From NCBI GenBank assembly GCA_963677935.2, contig CAXXEH010000003.1, positions 2,728,001 through 2,792,000 of the forward strand: a stretch of 64,000 nt of DNA, given 5' to 3'. The notes beneath the pieces are model-generated. The model was not told the DNA's origin. It worked only from the letters and a program-made list of their open reading frames with translations, and made no database searches. Position 1 is the first letter of the stretch, and every line of letters starts with the position of its first letter. A program made the position numbers and the translations under genes. Of the stretch, positions 25,521 to 34,773 are shown in pieces. This stretch comes from JAAFHB01 sp963677935. GTDB lineage: Bacteria; Bacteroidota; Bacteroidia; Bacteroidales; Prolixibacteraceae.

Positions 25521-27584
25521 TCACTTACGGAATAAAGGATCTTTACGCAACATTGAATGTAGAAATGCCCAACTATAAACCAGATGTCCCTCATAGCCCG
25601 TAACACCTCCTTCCCAATCAAAAAATTCAGCGCCATCAAAAACACCTCGGTAAGAAAATCCATTCTGAAAACCACCCCCGTTTGGAAAAACACCATCATT
25701 CTGTCTCTTAAGCATGGCATCAAGAATCATATCGGCTTGCTGTGTCATTCCAACCAGATATAATGCATCAATTAAAAAAGCAGTATTGCTTACACAACAT
25801 CCACCGTTCAAATATTTGTGGAACTCCTGATACTTGTCTGTTTGAAAATACAAGTCCATTTCCTCATGAGGAATTGGTCGTAAACAAATAGGAACACCCA
25901 AATCGAAGCGATTGAAACCTGTTGATTCCAGTACTTTCCAATACCGTTGTAACATTTTCTTGCCTTCTTCACTGCTAATAATCCCGCTGGTAATAGCAAA
26001 ACTGGTAGGTAAATCGGAGTAAATATCGTGAAGCTTTCTGTCTTTACTTCTCCACCAACCAAGCCATCCTGTTTCCTGATTATAAAAAGTTTTTAGGAAA
26101 ACAGATTTAAGCTTTTCGGCTTCTTGCCTGTACTTTTTCTCTTGCTTTTTTTTGTCCAATTGTTTTTCGAGGTCAGCCAAATCATTGAATGCCCGATAAG
26201 CCAATACATTAACGTACGCATTTTTATGCCCACTTGCATATATATCCCAGGCCATATCAGGATTCCAGGGAGGCCTTGACCCTGCATTTCCGCTCTGTCT
26301 TGATTCGATCAGTCCATCACCGTCAATATCCCGGTTCTCCATATATTGAGCAATAAATTCTAAATTCTTAATCCGGTTTTTGAGCCAACCGGTATCAGAA
26401 GATGCTTTAACATATGACCACGCACCGATAATGACAGCAGGATTACCATCCATAACATTTAGTCTTTGAGTGAAATCACCAACTACTTCGTTAGGCAATG
26501 CATCACCCCCTTTCCCTTCAGCCGGCCAGGTGCCATTCGCAAAATAACAAACTAAGCCATAATTGGAGGTCTTATGATCAATCCAATATTCAACTGTACG
26601 TCGCAGGATTGGTGGCATCGTAACACCTTTAGCTAGTTCCGGCACCAAAAGTGTGGCATCACCCAACATATAAAGCAAGCTGCTTACAGGATCGCTGAGT
26701 ACATTGTTTGCCCATATACCAGCAACATTCTTACCACCACCGGAAGCCCCGCAACTCTGCTGAATAAGATTGAACCATCCTCTTCTGGCTTCTTCCCATC
26801 GCTTCAAATCAGTATAACCTTTTGGAATCGGCAAAACAACAGGGGTGAATTTCAAATTAGTTGTCGATTTCTTATCCGGAACCGGTAATTCAATTTTTAC
26901 CAGAACCCACCCTTCCGACCTGCTTCCCTCTGTAATGCCTCTAATTTCCAGATTATCGGGACTTGAAAGTAACAACTGACCGATATCCGGGGCACTTAAA
27001 ATGACAGGTAACCGGAACTTGTTATCCTGGGTCCAGTTGCTGCCAATTATTGAAGTAACCGTTTTTCTTGGATTAAATGGGAATAGCAATTCAATTCTGT
27101 CAACTTCGGAAGTTATATCCTCATTACTTAATAGTTGCATACTCATCTCCCCAGCTTTTACAGCGATTTTCCAAAAAAGCTGTTTATGATCAGGCAGTAC
27201 GAATTGGTATCGAATGGTTTGATTATCGACCATTTCTGAGGTAACCATGGGTACCAAAGTTCTATTGCCTTTACTTAAGCACAACTCTACAGGAGATTTA
27301 AGCAGGTTGATGGTGTCACGGTCGGTTCTCTCCGTATCCCAACCAAGCTTCATGAGCTGCGCTGAACCCCTTTTCGCAACCATATTTAGTTGAAGGGATG
27401 GTGAGGAAGATGACAAGATGGCCGTCGTGGAATCTTTTGATGGCTGTTTAGAAGATTTTAGAATCGGTTGATCTATGTTCCAAACGGATGAGGGGCCAAT
27501 TGTCAATTTTATGGTGTCTGGCTGAGCTCTTGTTAATCCAGTCACAAAAAAAATAAGTTCAAGTAAATAGGTTAAAAGTGTCAT
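25521..27584 (-). CDS. Exported six-hairpin glycosidase, family unassigned
   Basis: The product (687 residues from ATG 27584) has a signal peptide (about 1-21), an N-terminal beta-sandwich (about 25-270) and an (alpha/alpha)6 barrel (about 280-685). Barrel landmarks include GKNVAGIWANNVLSDPVSSL, VVGDFTQRLNVMDGNPAVI, ENRDIDGDGLIESRQSG and DGAEFFDWEGGVTGYEGH. The motif DIDGDGLIE is frequent in amylo-glucosidase-like and GH116/GH63-type barrels. No CAZy family could be named with confidence. Possible catalytic acids are in the DGDGLIES and FFDWEGG segments. The longer reading starts with TTG at 27593, so the ATG nine bases in is preferred. The upstream side is a 465-bp gap with a gene remnant, and the downstream side is the second conserved element. 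Confidence 0.68.
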   Translation of the reverse strand: MTLLTYLLELIFFVTGLTRAQPDTIKLTIGPSSVWNIDQPILKSSKQPSKDSTTAILSSSSPSLQLNMVAKRGSAQLMKLGWDTERTDRDTINLLKSPVELCLSKGNRTLVPMVTSEMVDNQTIRYQFVLPDHKQLFWKIAVKAGEMSMQLLSNEDITSEVDRIELLFPFNPRKTVTSIIGSNWTQDNKFRLPVILSAPDIGQLLLSSPDNLEIRGITEGSRSEGWVLVKIELPVPDKKSTTNLKFTPVVLPIPKGYTDLKRWEEARRGWFNLIQQSCGASGGGKNVAGIWANNVLSDPVSSLLYMLGDATLLVPELAKGVTMPPILRRTVEYWIDHKTSNYGLVCYFANGTWPAEGKGGDALPNEVVGDFTQRLNVMDGNPAVIIGAWSYVKASSDTGWLKNRIKNLEFIAQYMENRDIDGDGLIESRQSGNAGSRPPWNPDMAWDIYASGHKNAYVNVLAYRAFNDLADLEKQLDKKKQEKKYRQEAEKLKSVFLKTFYNQETGWLGWWRSKDRKLHDIYSDLPTSFAITSGIISSEEGKKMLQRYWKVLESTGFNRFDLGVPICLRPIPHEEMDLYFQTDKYQEFHKYLNGGCCVSNTAFLIDALYLVGMTQQADMILDAMLKRQNDGVFPNGGGFQNGFSYRGVFDGAEFFDWEGGVTGYEGHLVYSWAFLHSMLRKDPLFRK

Positions 27585-28049
27585 ATATTTCAATGAATAA
27601 TAATTATTTGTAGCATATTCTTTTCAATGACTGACCATATTTATAAAAAAATCGAAATTTGATCAGATTTTAAAATTCAACTCCATCCCCTCAAATCTTG
27701 CTGCTGCATTCAGAAAATGGGCTGTAATCCAGAAGACTGTCCAGTTTTCGGAATACCCGCCTCGCAATCGGAAAACATCAGACATGTCGCCAGCCTGAGC
27801 GAAGTTGGTTTGCTGAAGCTGCTCACCCTGAATCCCATAGGTGCCGGTCAGCTGACCACAACTTAGTCCTTCTACTTTCTTCCGCAAAAAGGGACCAGAA
27901 CACCCGAAGAAGAATTAACTTCTCCGGGATTCAAGTGATCTGTACGATCCGATTGGAGCAATAAATAATCGGTCGCAACCATCTGCTGAAATGCTTTTCG
28001 TTCTGTTCCGCTTTTATCTCTTCTGATTTATATTAATCAATTTATGCAC
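27585..28049. other. Gap between coding blocks
   Basis: This gap is the longest in the window. Its right and central part holds a frameshifted coding remnant (27663-28027). The left 80 bp before the six-hairpin gene are strongly AT-rich and may contain a promoter, but no clear -7/-33 pair was identified. No hairpin terminator was seen after the esterase gene that ends at 28050. Confidence 0.6.
27663..28027 (-). pseudogene. Frameshifted remnant of an unidentified gene
   Basis: Two minus-strand frames follow one another. The first is open from 28027 to a stop at 27872-27874 and reads RKAFQQMVATDYLLLQSDR early on. The second is open from 27914 to a stop at 27663 and reads FRLRGGYSENWTVFWITAHF near its end. 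They overlap over about 43 bases, as expected if one base was gained or lost near the T-run at 27886-27890. The second frame has only a TTG as possible start. Together they would give about 120 residues, far below the gene size around them. The family was not recognised. A decayed end of an enzyme gene is the favoured reading; two chance frames remain possible. Confidence 0.4.
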
Positions 28050-29483
28050 TTATTTTGGAAATGTAAACTTCCGTTTCCGAATCACAATTTTCTGTTTCGC
28101 TGACTCCAATCCAGACTTGTTTACTGTACTTATTGAAATCGTCATTTTTTTTCGATTTGCAGGTTTATCCATATTGAAAGTTAATGGTATCAATTCCGGA
28201 CCTTTCGGTTCATCACCATATCCAAATCCCTGGTATTCTCCCGATTCGGGAACCCGTGCCAACAGCGAGTCATTTTTATAAATATTAAAATGGGAAATAC
28301 CCGATTCGATATCTGCCTTTGCCATCCAGCTAACCGCATATTTTGCCTCAACTGTTGATGTGAGCTTAAGATTCGAAGGTGGCAAGGGAGGTGTAAAGTC
28401 TGTAACGGTACCAGTAAGCGCTAATTCCCTCCATTTTACAGCAGTTATTGAATCGGGTAACCAGCAGTAATTTTCATTTTTCCCCGCGAGAGCCGAACGT
28501 TTAAAAATCTGATGGGTAACAGTATCTCCAAACCACGCCTGGGAATGATCCATATCCCGGATATCAGATGACCCTTTGAGCGGCAGACGCTGGGCAAGAA
28601 CGGTATCAAAAAACGGGATGGCAAGATAACGCGAATCGCCGCTGCCATGTTCATTTTTAGGGGAATAAGCAATGCTGGCATTCCCGTTCATTGCACGTAA
28701 CTTAAGATATTGGTTTACAGAATTTCCCCAGCAATTAACCCCTTTATCATTAAAGTCTTTAGCTCCCGCGTGCCTCAGCATCACAGGAACATTAGCCGCG
28801 GACGGGGGAAAATCGAAATGCTCATCGAATGCAGGGGATACGGCAAATAAGGCGATCACCTTTTCGGGATGTTTGTTCAGCATGGAGAGCACCCAATGTC
28901 CACCTCCCGAATGTCCCCATAATAACCAGGGAACAGCTTTTAGTTCAGAGTGACCTGACGAATCGGCAAAAGTATTGAGGCTAACCAGAAGCGCTTTTTC
29001 TGATCCGTTCGCGGGATCGCTCCATTCGAGGCATTCCCTGATTCCGTTCGACGGATTACCGCAGTCGGGACAATTTTTAAATTGTGATAACGCAGGGCCC
29101 AGGAGAGCCAAATTCCATTTCCTGGCAAACTCCTGGTATTGAAGGTCGTAAATAATATTGCTACTTTTAATTTTGTCAAAATTCCCGCATCCATGCTGAT
29201 GAATCAGGATTCCGCGAATGATATCAATACCTTCCGGAATAAAGAGGGAATAATTTGCGCTACCGAATTTATAATCCGTGTTTTCGGTGGCAATTTCGGT
29301 ATAAAAAACTGTTCCGCCGTTCACCTGTAACCTGGGCAGTGTTTTGGAAACTCCCGCCTTTAAACCCACTTCCTGCCCATACAATGGGATGAACAGAACA
29401 TTTAAAATTGCAATAAAAACAACCTTCCCAAAGATCATTCCAATTGAACTTCCTCTTTCGGATATGCCGGATAACTTTCCCAT
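28050..29483 (-). CDS. Exported serine esterase with C-terminal Ig/FnIII-like domain
   Basis: The 477-residue protein has a signal peptide (about residues 16-37; ATG at 29438 is an equally good start). The alpha/beta hydrolase domain (about 60-320) includes GILIHQHGCGNFD, then LLWGHSGGGHWVLSML with nucleophile Ser near residue 192, and PKNEHGSGDSRYL with the likely catalytic His. A C-terminal domain of about 100 residues begins with FTPPLPPSNLKLTS and shows the strand pattern of a fibronectin type III module (SHFNIYKNDSLLA). The architecture resembles feruloyl esterase/PHB depolymerase-like proteins, so release of acyl or phenolic esters from a glycan is inferred. It is the last gene of the long right-hand run and is followed by the 465-bp gap. 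Confidence 0.75.
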   Translation of the reverse strand: MGKLSGISERGSSIGMIFGKVVFIAILNVLFIPLYGQEVGLKAGVSKTLPRLQVNGGTVFYTEIATENTDYKFGSANYSLFIPEGIDIIRGILIHQHGCGNFDKIKSSNIIYDLQYQEFARKWNLALLGPALSQFKNCPDCGNPSNGIRECLEWSDPANGSEKALLVSLNTFADSSGHSELKAVPWLLWGHSGGGHWVLSMLNKHPEKVIALFAVSPAFDEHFDFPPSAANVPVMLRHAGAKDFNDKGVNCWGNSVNQYLKLRAMNGNASIAYSPKNEHGSGDSRYLAIPFFDTVLAQRLPLKGSSDIRDMDHSQAWFGDTVTHQIFKRSALAGKNENYCWLPDSITAVKWRELALTGTVTDFTPPLPPSNLKLTSTVEAKYAVSWMAKADIESGISHFNIYKNDSLLARVPESGEYQGFGYGDEPKGPELIPLTFNMDKPANRKKMTISISTVNKSGLESAKQKIVIRKRKFTFPK

Positions 29484-29526
29484 TTATATTGCTGATTAGT
29501 GCGTTTAAAATAATAAAATCCTGGTT

Positions 29527-30645
29527 TTATTTTCCGGAACCATCCGAGGGTTTAATATTTTTGACTGCTTCCTTTACAGCAATCAACTGCTTCATCTGAC
29601 CTTCGGGAATATCCAGTAATGTGCTGATGTGTTTCCCGTTTTTCTCTACCATGGTCCCGATATCAAAAGTGATCACGCCACCTCCTCTGACCACATCGGC
29701 AGCAAAATTTGCAACCGATTTCGTAGTATGCATCGTATCCCTGCGCGCCCAGGTATTTCCAAGGTATTGTAAGGTGTGCCATTGGATTTTGTAGGTTGGA
29801 TCCCATCGGCCATAATAGGGTTTCCTGTATTTTTGCTGCACTTCCCAATCGCCATCACAATGGCCATGAGTGAATTCAGAGGCGCCGTAGTTACCGCTTG
29901 CCGTTATTGCATCAGGATTGCCATGTTTTATGGCTTCATGCATCCGGTCACGATAATTGATCGTCAGATCCTTGTCTAGACCATCGATCCACCAGCCTGA
30001 AAAACGTTTCCTGTAAAAGTCGCTGTAATACTGAACAACCTTGAGCCAATTTTCGTATTGGTCGGTCTTTTTAGTAAAACTGGCCGGATTAGGCAGCCTG
30101 TATTGGGTATGAGCGGCAATATAAAACATCATATAGATCCCCCTTTTGTGAAGGGCAGTATAAAGTTCCGACGGCAAATCCCGTTTCGAGATCGTTGACC
30201 CCGGCTTTAATTCCCATAATTTTTCCAGCACAGGATTAGGAGCACAGGAGTAGAGCTGATCCTGACCAAGTGTTAGCACAATGTAACCGGCGCCGCACTC
30301 TTTCACCTGATCGGCAAACTTCTCAACATCGACTGCATCAACTATTTTATTCCAATCCTCAATCGTACAATTCTCTTCCGGTGCAATAAAATGAAAAAAC
30401 AACCCGTATTTCGCCTTGTGAAACCAGGCCAGTCTTTTCTCCAATTGGGCCTGTTCCTTTGCGGTCCGTTGCTGAGGAGGACTATACCACCCGTTGTCAT
30501 AATTTGTTTTGGCAGGTGTGATATCGGCCGGGGGATTAAGGGTTGCATAAGGAGTCAACCTGACCTGTGCTTTTTGGGATACACTTACGCATCCGCCCGC
30601 GCCCACGAGCAAAGAAAATACAATAACAACAACAAAATTTCTCAT
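29527..30645 (-). CDS. Short GH29-like alpha-L-fucosidase-related lipoprotein
   Basis: This 372-residue protein has an N-terminal hydrophobic segment ending in GAGGC, a probable lipobox with an unusual Ala at -3. The TIM barrel is related to GH29: KYGLFFHFIAPEENCTIEDW replaces the family's KFGIF-type start, GAGYIVLTLGQDQ corresponds to the GAKYvvLT strand, and FSGWWIDGLDKD (about residue 220) keeps an Asp at the place of the GH29 nucleophile. It lacks the C-terminal beta and discoidin domains found on the two other GH29 genes here, and the KHHDGF motif is missing, so substrate range may differ. It follows the GH38-like gene by 11-12 bp. Alpha-L-fucosidase activity is plausible but not secure. 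Confidence 0.68.
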   Translation of the reverse strand: MRNFVVVIVFSLLVGAGGCVSVSQKAQVRLTPYATLNPPADITPAKTNYDNGWYSPPQQRTAKEQAQLEKRLAWFHKAKYGLFFHFIAPEENCTIEDWNKIVDAVDVEKFADQVKECGAGYIVLTLGQDQLYSCAPNPVLEKLWELKPGSTISKRDLPSELYTALHKRGIYMMFYIAAHTQYRLPNPASFTKKTDQYENWLKVVQYYSDFYRKRFSGWWIDGLDKDLTINYRDRMHEAIKHGNPDAITASGNYGASEFTHGHCDGDWEVQQKYRKPYYGRWDPTYKIQWHTLQYLGNTWARRDTMHTTKSVANFAADVVRGGGVITFDIGTMVEKNGKHISTLLDIPEGQMKQLIAVKEAVKNIKPSDGSGK

Positions 30646-30656
30646 AATTGATTAAT

Positions 30657-33650
30657 TTAATGCGGAATATAAGATTTAAATTTTACCCGGAATGTTGAAA
30701 TTCCAAAAGGTAACATGGTCACATTTGCATTTACCTGATCTCCTGGCTCCTCACCAACCGGGCAAATGCGGATTGATTCGGGTGTTCCGGCAGGGAAAGT
30801 GAGTTTAACACTTTCAGATTTATCGGAGAGGGAGCGAAGACGGACCAGCGTTTCTTTACCATTACCCAATGGCTTAAGGATGGTCAAATAAACCTTATCA
30901 TTATCCAGAAGGATCAAAGGGTTAATTTTGGGATCGACATTGGCGGCAACATGAGCTAAAGGCTGTGTTTGCTCCATTCCAAACCGGTTAGCAGTGACCA
31001 CGTTATATTTGCCATGAGGAAGGATCCGGTAACGGAAAGTTACCGGTCCGTCCTGAGTCAGGGGGAAATTGGTTTCCCAATGGTTGTTCATCACCCAGGA
31101 ATAGATGGTTGAACTGGGTTCGAGTTTTGTGATCCAGGAATTCTCCTTATCGAATTTCATATCAATATTTGCTGTCATTTTGCCGTATTCAAAAAGCGGG
31201 GCATCGAGTGAGCACCAGGTTACGCCATCCATCTCATTCGAGATGTCGAGCCATCGCTGCAAAACGATCCAGTTCCGGTTTCCCTGCGGCCACTGATCCT
31301 TCTCCAGCTCCATTACACCCCATGGGATATCCACATGGGTAATACTATGAGGAATATCAAAACCAAAACCGAAATGAATTCCATCCTTTTCGAGGAGCGG
31401 AAGCTTATCCACCACATTGCTGATTTCGACCCAGGGCTCACCTTCAACGATCCGGACAGAGCGGGTGATGCTCCTGCAACCTATGCCCTTTGAGGTAACC
31501 CGTATCTCTGCAACCAGCGGACCTGTTTCAACTGTCGAAACCACAATATTTGAATCGGCCCTGGGTGCATCAACACTGGCTTTTAACCAACGAAAGGCAT
31601 TCAGTCCACCATTTACTTTTACATCAGCAAAATCACGTCCCAAATCCATGTTTATTAAATGCGAGATGTTTCCTGTTGCTGGGTCAATGGTAACGCGAAG
31701 TTGCCGGTTTTCAAGGGTGGTGGAGTTGATTTTACATCCATTGGCAAACGAGCTGTTTCCTTTATCAACACGGTAGTGGCGTGACCCTAACGCCGGAATA
31801 TCAGCAGTGAGAAAGACGAGTTCTCCAGTTGAGAGTCGTTGCGAAGGGACTTCCCTCCCCTGTTCATCACTAACGCGGTCGCCACGCGTACTTTCCGCTT
31901 TTGATAAGGTAATAAGACCGCCATGATTCCACGAATTTGTATTAAAAACGGCCACCCCACCCTCGGAAGGGCCCTCGGGCGGTCCCATGGCGCCTTTGGA
32001 TTTATCGGTCGCCGGAGCAAGTGCTTCATCGAATAAGGCCTGGGTCCGGTCACTCGCCTGATGGAAATAATCCTGTTTAACTTTCCATATGGCATTCTGA
32101 AAGAAGGTTTCTGAAGGGTTCTCGAAGCACCAGGTATGTTCTGAGCCAAGTGAGATATAACGCCATGCCTCATCAAACTCATCCCGTGGTGCAGGTTGAC
32201 CGGGACGAAGCATTGTCCAGAGGGTTTCAGCCTGGGTGAGCATCTCCTTTGCGTTTCGGTTCATCGCTGTGAGACCTGCTGCAGTGCCCAATCCATCGGT
32301 CCAGTATTCGGTATAGTCTCCCTTCACCTCAGGAAGCTGATCACCATATTTTTTCTCTATCATTTCCATGATTTCGTGGCCTCCGGAAATAATAATATGG
32401 GGGAAGGCATATTTTTCGTTCCATTTTTTTACGGCATCTGGAACATCCGCATCCAGCGGACAGTTATCCCACAGCGACCACGAGAGGACGCAGAAATCGT
32501 AGGGATATTTAGCTTTTTCCAGATCATTAAGTGTGTTTGTGAAATTAACCCTGGCACTGCCTGTTTTAATAACCGGGGGAACCTTGGACGGGTCGCGCTG
32601 ACCAAACCAGGGGCGTCCCGTAGTACCGCCCTTATCCATACTGCCACTACTGGCATACATCCCTGGCTGGAAAAAGAGAACTTTGGATTTGCCGTCTGCT
32701 CCCAGCCACCAGAAAGGGGTTCCATCAATATCCTTGTGAGCTTTGCCGGCCCGTGCGCAGTTCGGCCATGACATGATGTACCGGACTCCTTCCTGGGCCA
32801 TGACCGGCACCAACCCCCAGGAAATACCAGGAATATCGACCTGCTGAAAAACATCCATCGGTTTTCCGGTGAGTTTTTGCATTTCGCGACTGAAACGAAA
32901 AGCATGAAACATCTCTTCGTCGGAGCAGGCGCTGGTGTTGGTGTTCAAATAGCTGGCGTCAATACATAAATAGCCATTTCGAATTGCTTTCACAACCTGC
33001 TCACGCTCTTCAGGCATCGATTGCCACAACCGTTCAAGAGGCCAGGTGACTTCCGGGTTCCAGCGATAACGCGAACCCTCGGGAAAATCTTTCGTAGCTT
33101 CTGCAAGTTTGATTCCTTCGATGATATTGGTTTTATGGAGAATTTCTACATTCTTCTGGGTATTGGTGTAGCCAATGTCTACATGGGAATGGTTATAAAG
33201 GTAAACGTTCCAATGCCGCATGGAAGGGACGATCACTGTCTTCTGCAATTTGTTGTTGTTCTGAAGAAAAGTCACAACGACTTTTGCTTCCTTGCTCCGA
33301 CCAATATTAGCTGGTAATAATACGCTGCAAACCGAGTCGCCTCCATCCTTTGGCATAAGGTTGGTAATTTCAGTCTGTCCGTCAACCTCAACTTCAATCT
33401 TCGCTTTGCCGTGAATTTTTCCATCTTTGAAATCGATCCTGATTTCCCTTCCGGGCTTGCCATCTTTACGGTAACGATAAACTGGCTGGGGCAAACACTC
33501 CATATCACCAGTGAACGGCCTCCAGCTTGCTTTTTGATCCATACCCAACCGGGGTTTAGTTTCCATCTTCGATGGTACCTCACCATATACCGCAAGGACA
33601 AGGAGGGATGAAACAAGAATTATGAAAACTGTGGAAAAGAATATTCTCAT
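30657..33650 (-). CDS. GH38-like exported alpha-mannosidase, large (DUF5054-type)
   Basis: This protein (997 residues from ATG 33650) has a signal peptide (about 1-23) and an extra N-terminal beta domain of about 110 residues before the catalytic part. LYNHSHVDIGYTNTQ supplies the GH38 zinc-binding His and Asp (about 156 and 158). FQQVDIPGISWG holds the nucleophile-equivalent Asp and GSEHTWCFENPSETF the late His motif. The C-terminal beta-sandwich covers about 600-990. It is related to the GH38-like lipoprotein at 8472-11243 but differs in its N-terminal extension and lack of lipobox. Translation upstream of the ATG would need TTG at 33665. It is flanked at 30 bp by the GH5-like gene and at 11 bp by the GH29-like gene. 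Confidence 0.8.
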   Translation of the reverse strand: MRIFFSTVFIILVSSLLVLAVYGEVPSKMETKPRLGMDQKASWRPFTGDMECLPQPVYRYRKDGKPGREIRIDFKDGKIHGKAKIEVEVDGQTEITNLMPKDGGDSVCSVLLPANIGRSKEAKVVVTFLQNNNKLQKTVIVPSMRHWNVYLYNHSHVDIGYTNTQKNVEILHKTNIIEGIKLAEATKDFPEGSRYRWNPEVTWPLERLWQSMPEEREQVVKAIRNGYLCIDASYLNTNTSACSDEEMFHAFRFSREMQKLTGKPMDVFQQVDIPGISWGLVPVMAQEGVRYIMSWPNCARAGKAHKDIDGTPFWWLGADGKSKVLFFQPGMYASSGSMDKGGTTGRPWFGQRDPSKVPPVIKTGSARVNFTNTLNDLEKAKYPYDFCVLSWSLWDNCPLDADVPDAVKKWNEKYAFPHIIISGGHEIMEMIEKKYGDQLPEVKGDYTEYWTDGLGTAAGLTAMNRNAKEMLTQAETLWTMLRPGQPAPRDEFDEAWRYISLGSEHTWCFENPSETFFQNAIWKVKQDYFHQASDRTQALFDEALAPATDKSKGAMGPPEGPSEGGVAVFNTNSWNHGGLITLSKAESTRGDRVSDEQGREVPSQRLSTGELVFLTADIPALGSRHYRVDKGNSSFANGCKINSTTLENRQLRVTIDPATGNISHLINMDLGRDFADVKVNGGLNAFRWLKASVDAPRADSNIVVSTVETGPLVAEIRVTSKGIGCRSITRSVRIVEGEPWVEISNVVDKLPLLEKDGIHFGFGFDIPHSITHVDIPWGVMELEKDQWPQGNRNWIVLQRWLDISNEMDGVTWCSLDAPLFEYGKMTANIDMKFDKENSWITKLEPSSTIYSWVMNNHWETNFPLTQDGPVTFRYRILPHGKYNVVTANRFGMEQTQPLAHVAANVDPKINPLILLDNDKVYLTILKPLGNGKETLVRLRSLSDKSESVKLTFPAGTPESIRICPVGEEPGDQVNANVTMLPFGISTFRVKFKSYIPH

Positions 33651-33680
33651 TTTGGATGTCCTCAATAACTGTTTTAAAGC

Positions 33681-34739
33681 TTAATACTCATTGTAAATTT
33701 CATGTCCGGAACGGATTAAACCATTCGGCTCAATAAATCCCATGTACATTGTTTCCCAATTTCTTCCTGATATGGGACGATGTAAGTCTGCTACAAAGGA
33801 ATGATGCAGCCCATGAGGAAGGAATCCAATACCGGCCTGTTTTAGTAAATCAAGGTCGTTACGGATATAATTAACCCGAATTGCATCATCATTGGAGCCC
33901 CAACAACACTCTGTTGCAATGACTGGTTTTCCCAATTTCTTCAGTTGGTTGATCATTTTGGCAAATCGTTCAACATTTTCCTCCTGACTACACCAATCTT
34001 TACACCAATACGGATGGATGGCATGAACATCCACAAAAGGATCAATTGCACTTAAATCTTCACCTCCAAATATTCCCTGGGTCCCAATGGATACCGGTGT
34101 TTTAGTATCTATTTTTTTCAATTCCATCGACATTGATTTAAGAAAATCAAGGGTGATCTCAGCCATCCCTCCATTATTGAAGGGTTCGTTTGCAATATCA
34201 TATATGAGCAGATTATTAGCCGGGAGGAGTGCCTCTACAAGTTCCCTTAAGTATTGTCGATGTGCGCCATAATTATTGTTTACCCTTGACGCATTTAATT
34301 GTTCTATGGAAAACCCACCAAAATCGACAATAGAGTGCCAATTATTAAAGATTACCGGAATCATCTTAATATTACGCTTGCTTAAAATAGCAGCAGCTTT
34401 ATTTGCAGCTGCTAAAAAAATTGTGCGATTTGAAATATAAGCATCATATGAGAACCAGATTCGTAATACGTTCAATTTAGGGAAGAGTCTTAATCCCAAA
34501 TCTACCTCGTGGACAAATGTGGATTCACGAAAATCATTCCAGATCTGAATTCCGTTACACCCCCAGCTTGGTTGAAAATTAAAACCCCGAACCCAGGAAT
34601 ATTCAGTCATCCGATCTGTTTGAACATTTGTTGCCCCAAATGATTGTAAAACGTTTCCGGCAGATAACGCAGCTCCTGCAACTGCTCCTACTCCAATTTT
34701 TTTGATTGCATCACGGCGTGCTGAATTTACATTTTTCAT
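33681..34739 (-). CDS. Clan GH-A (GH5-like) exported glycoside hydrolase
   Basis: The protein (352 residues from ATG 34739; another ATG lies at 34763) starts with a Tat-type signal (NSARRDAIKKIGVGAVAGAA). The single TIM barrel has LLIYDIANEPFNNGG with a candidate acid/base Glu (Glu193 in the longer numbering) and PVIATECCWGS with a candidate nucleophile Glu285, the spacing and strand positions expected for clan GH-A. VDVHAIHPYW carries the usual conserved His before the nucleophile. Early segments (WVRGFNFQPSWGCNGIQIW) are not those of common GH5 cellulases, so the family assignment stays at clan level. It lies 34 bp after the exported Gfo/Idh/MocA gene and 30 bp before GH38. Beta-mannosidase, glucosidase or endo-activity are all possible. 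Confidence 0.72.
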   Translation of the reverse strand: MKNVNSARRDAIKKIGVGAVAGAALSAGNVLQSFGATNVQTDRMTEYSWVRGFNFQPSWGCNGIQIWNDFRESTFVHEVDLGLRLFPKLNVLRIWFSYDAYISNRTIFLAAANKAAAILSKRNIKMIPVIFNNWHSIVDFGGFSIEQLNASRVNNNYGAHRQYLRELVEALLPANNLLIYDIANEPFNNGGMAEITLDFLKSMSMELKKIDTKTPVSIGTQGIFGGEDLSAIDPFVDVHAIHPYWCKDWCSQEENVERFAKMINQLKKLGKPVIATECCWGSNDDAIRVNYIRNDLDLLKQAGIGFLPHGLHHSFVADLHRPISGRNWETMYMGFIEPNGLIRSGHEIYNEY

Positions 34740-34773
34740 ATTACACCTATTCACTTTTTCCATTTATGCTCTA

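Noticed and set aside
25448..25723. 91-codon minus-strand frame overlapping the end of the six-hairpin gene
   Set aside because: It overlaps the conserved C-terminus of the six-hairpin gene in another frame and lacks a recognisable product.
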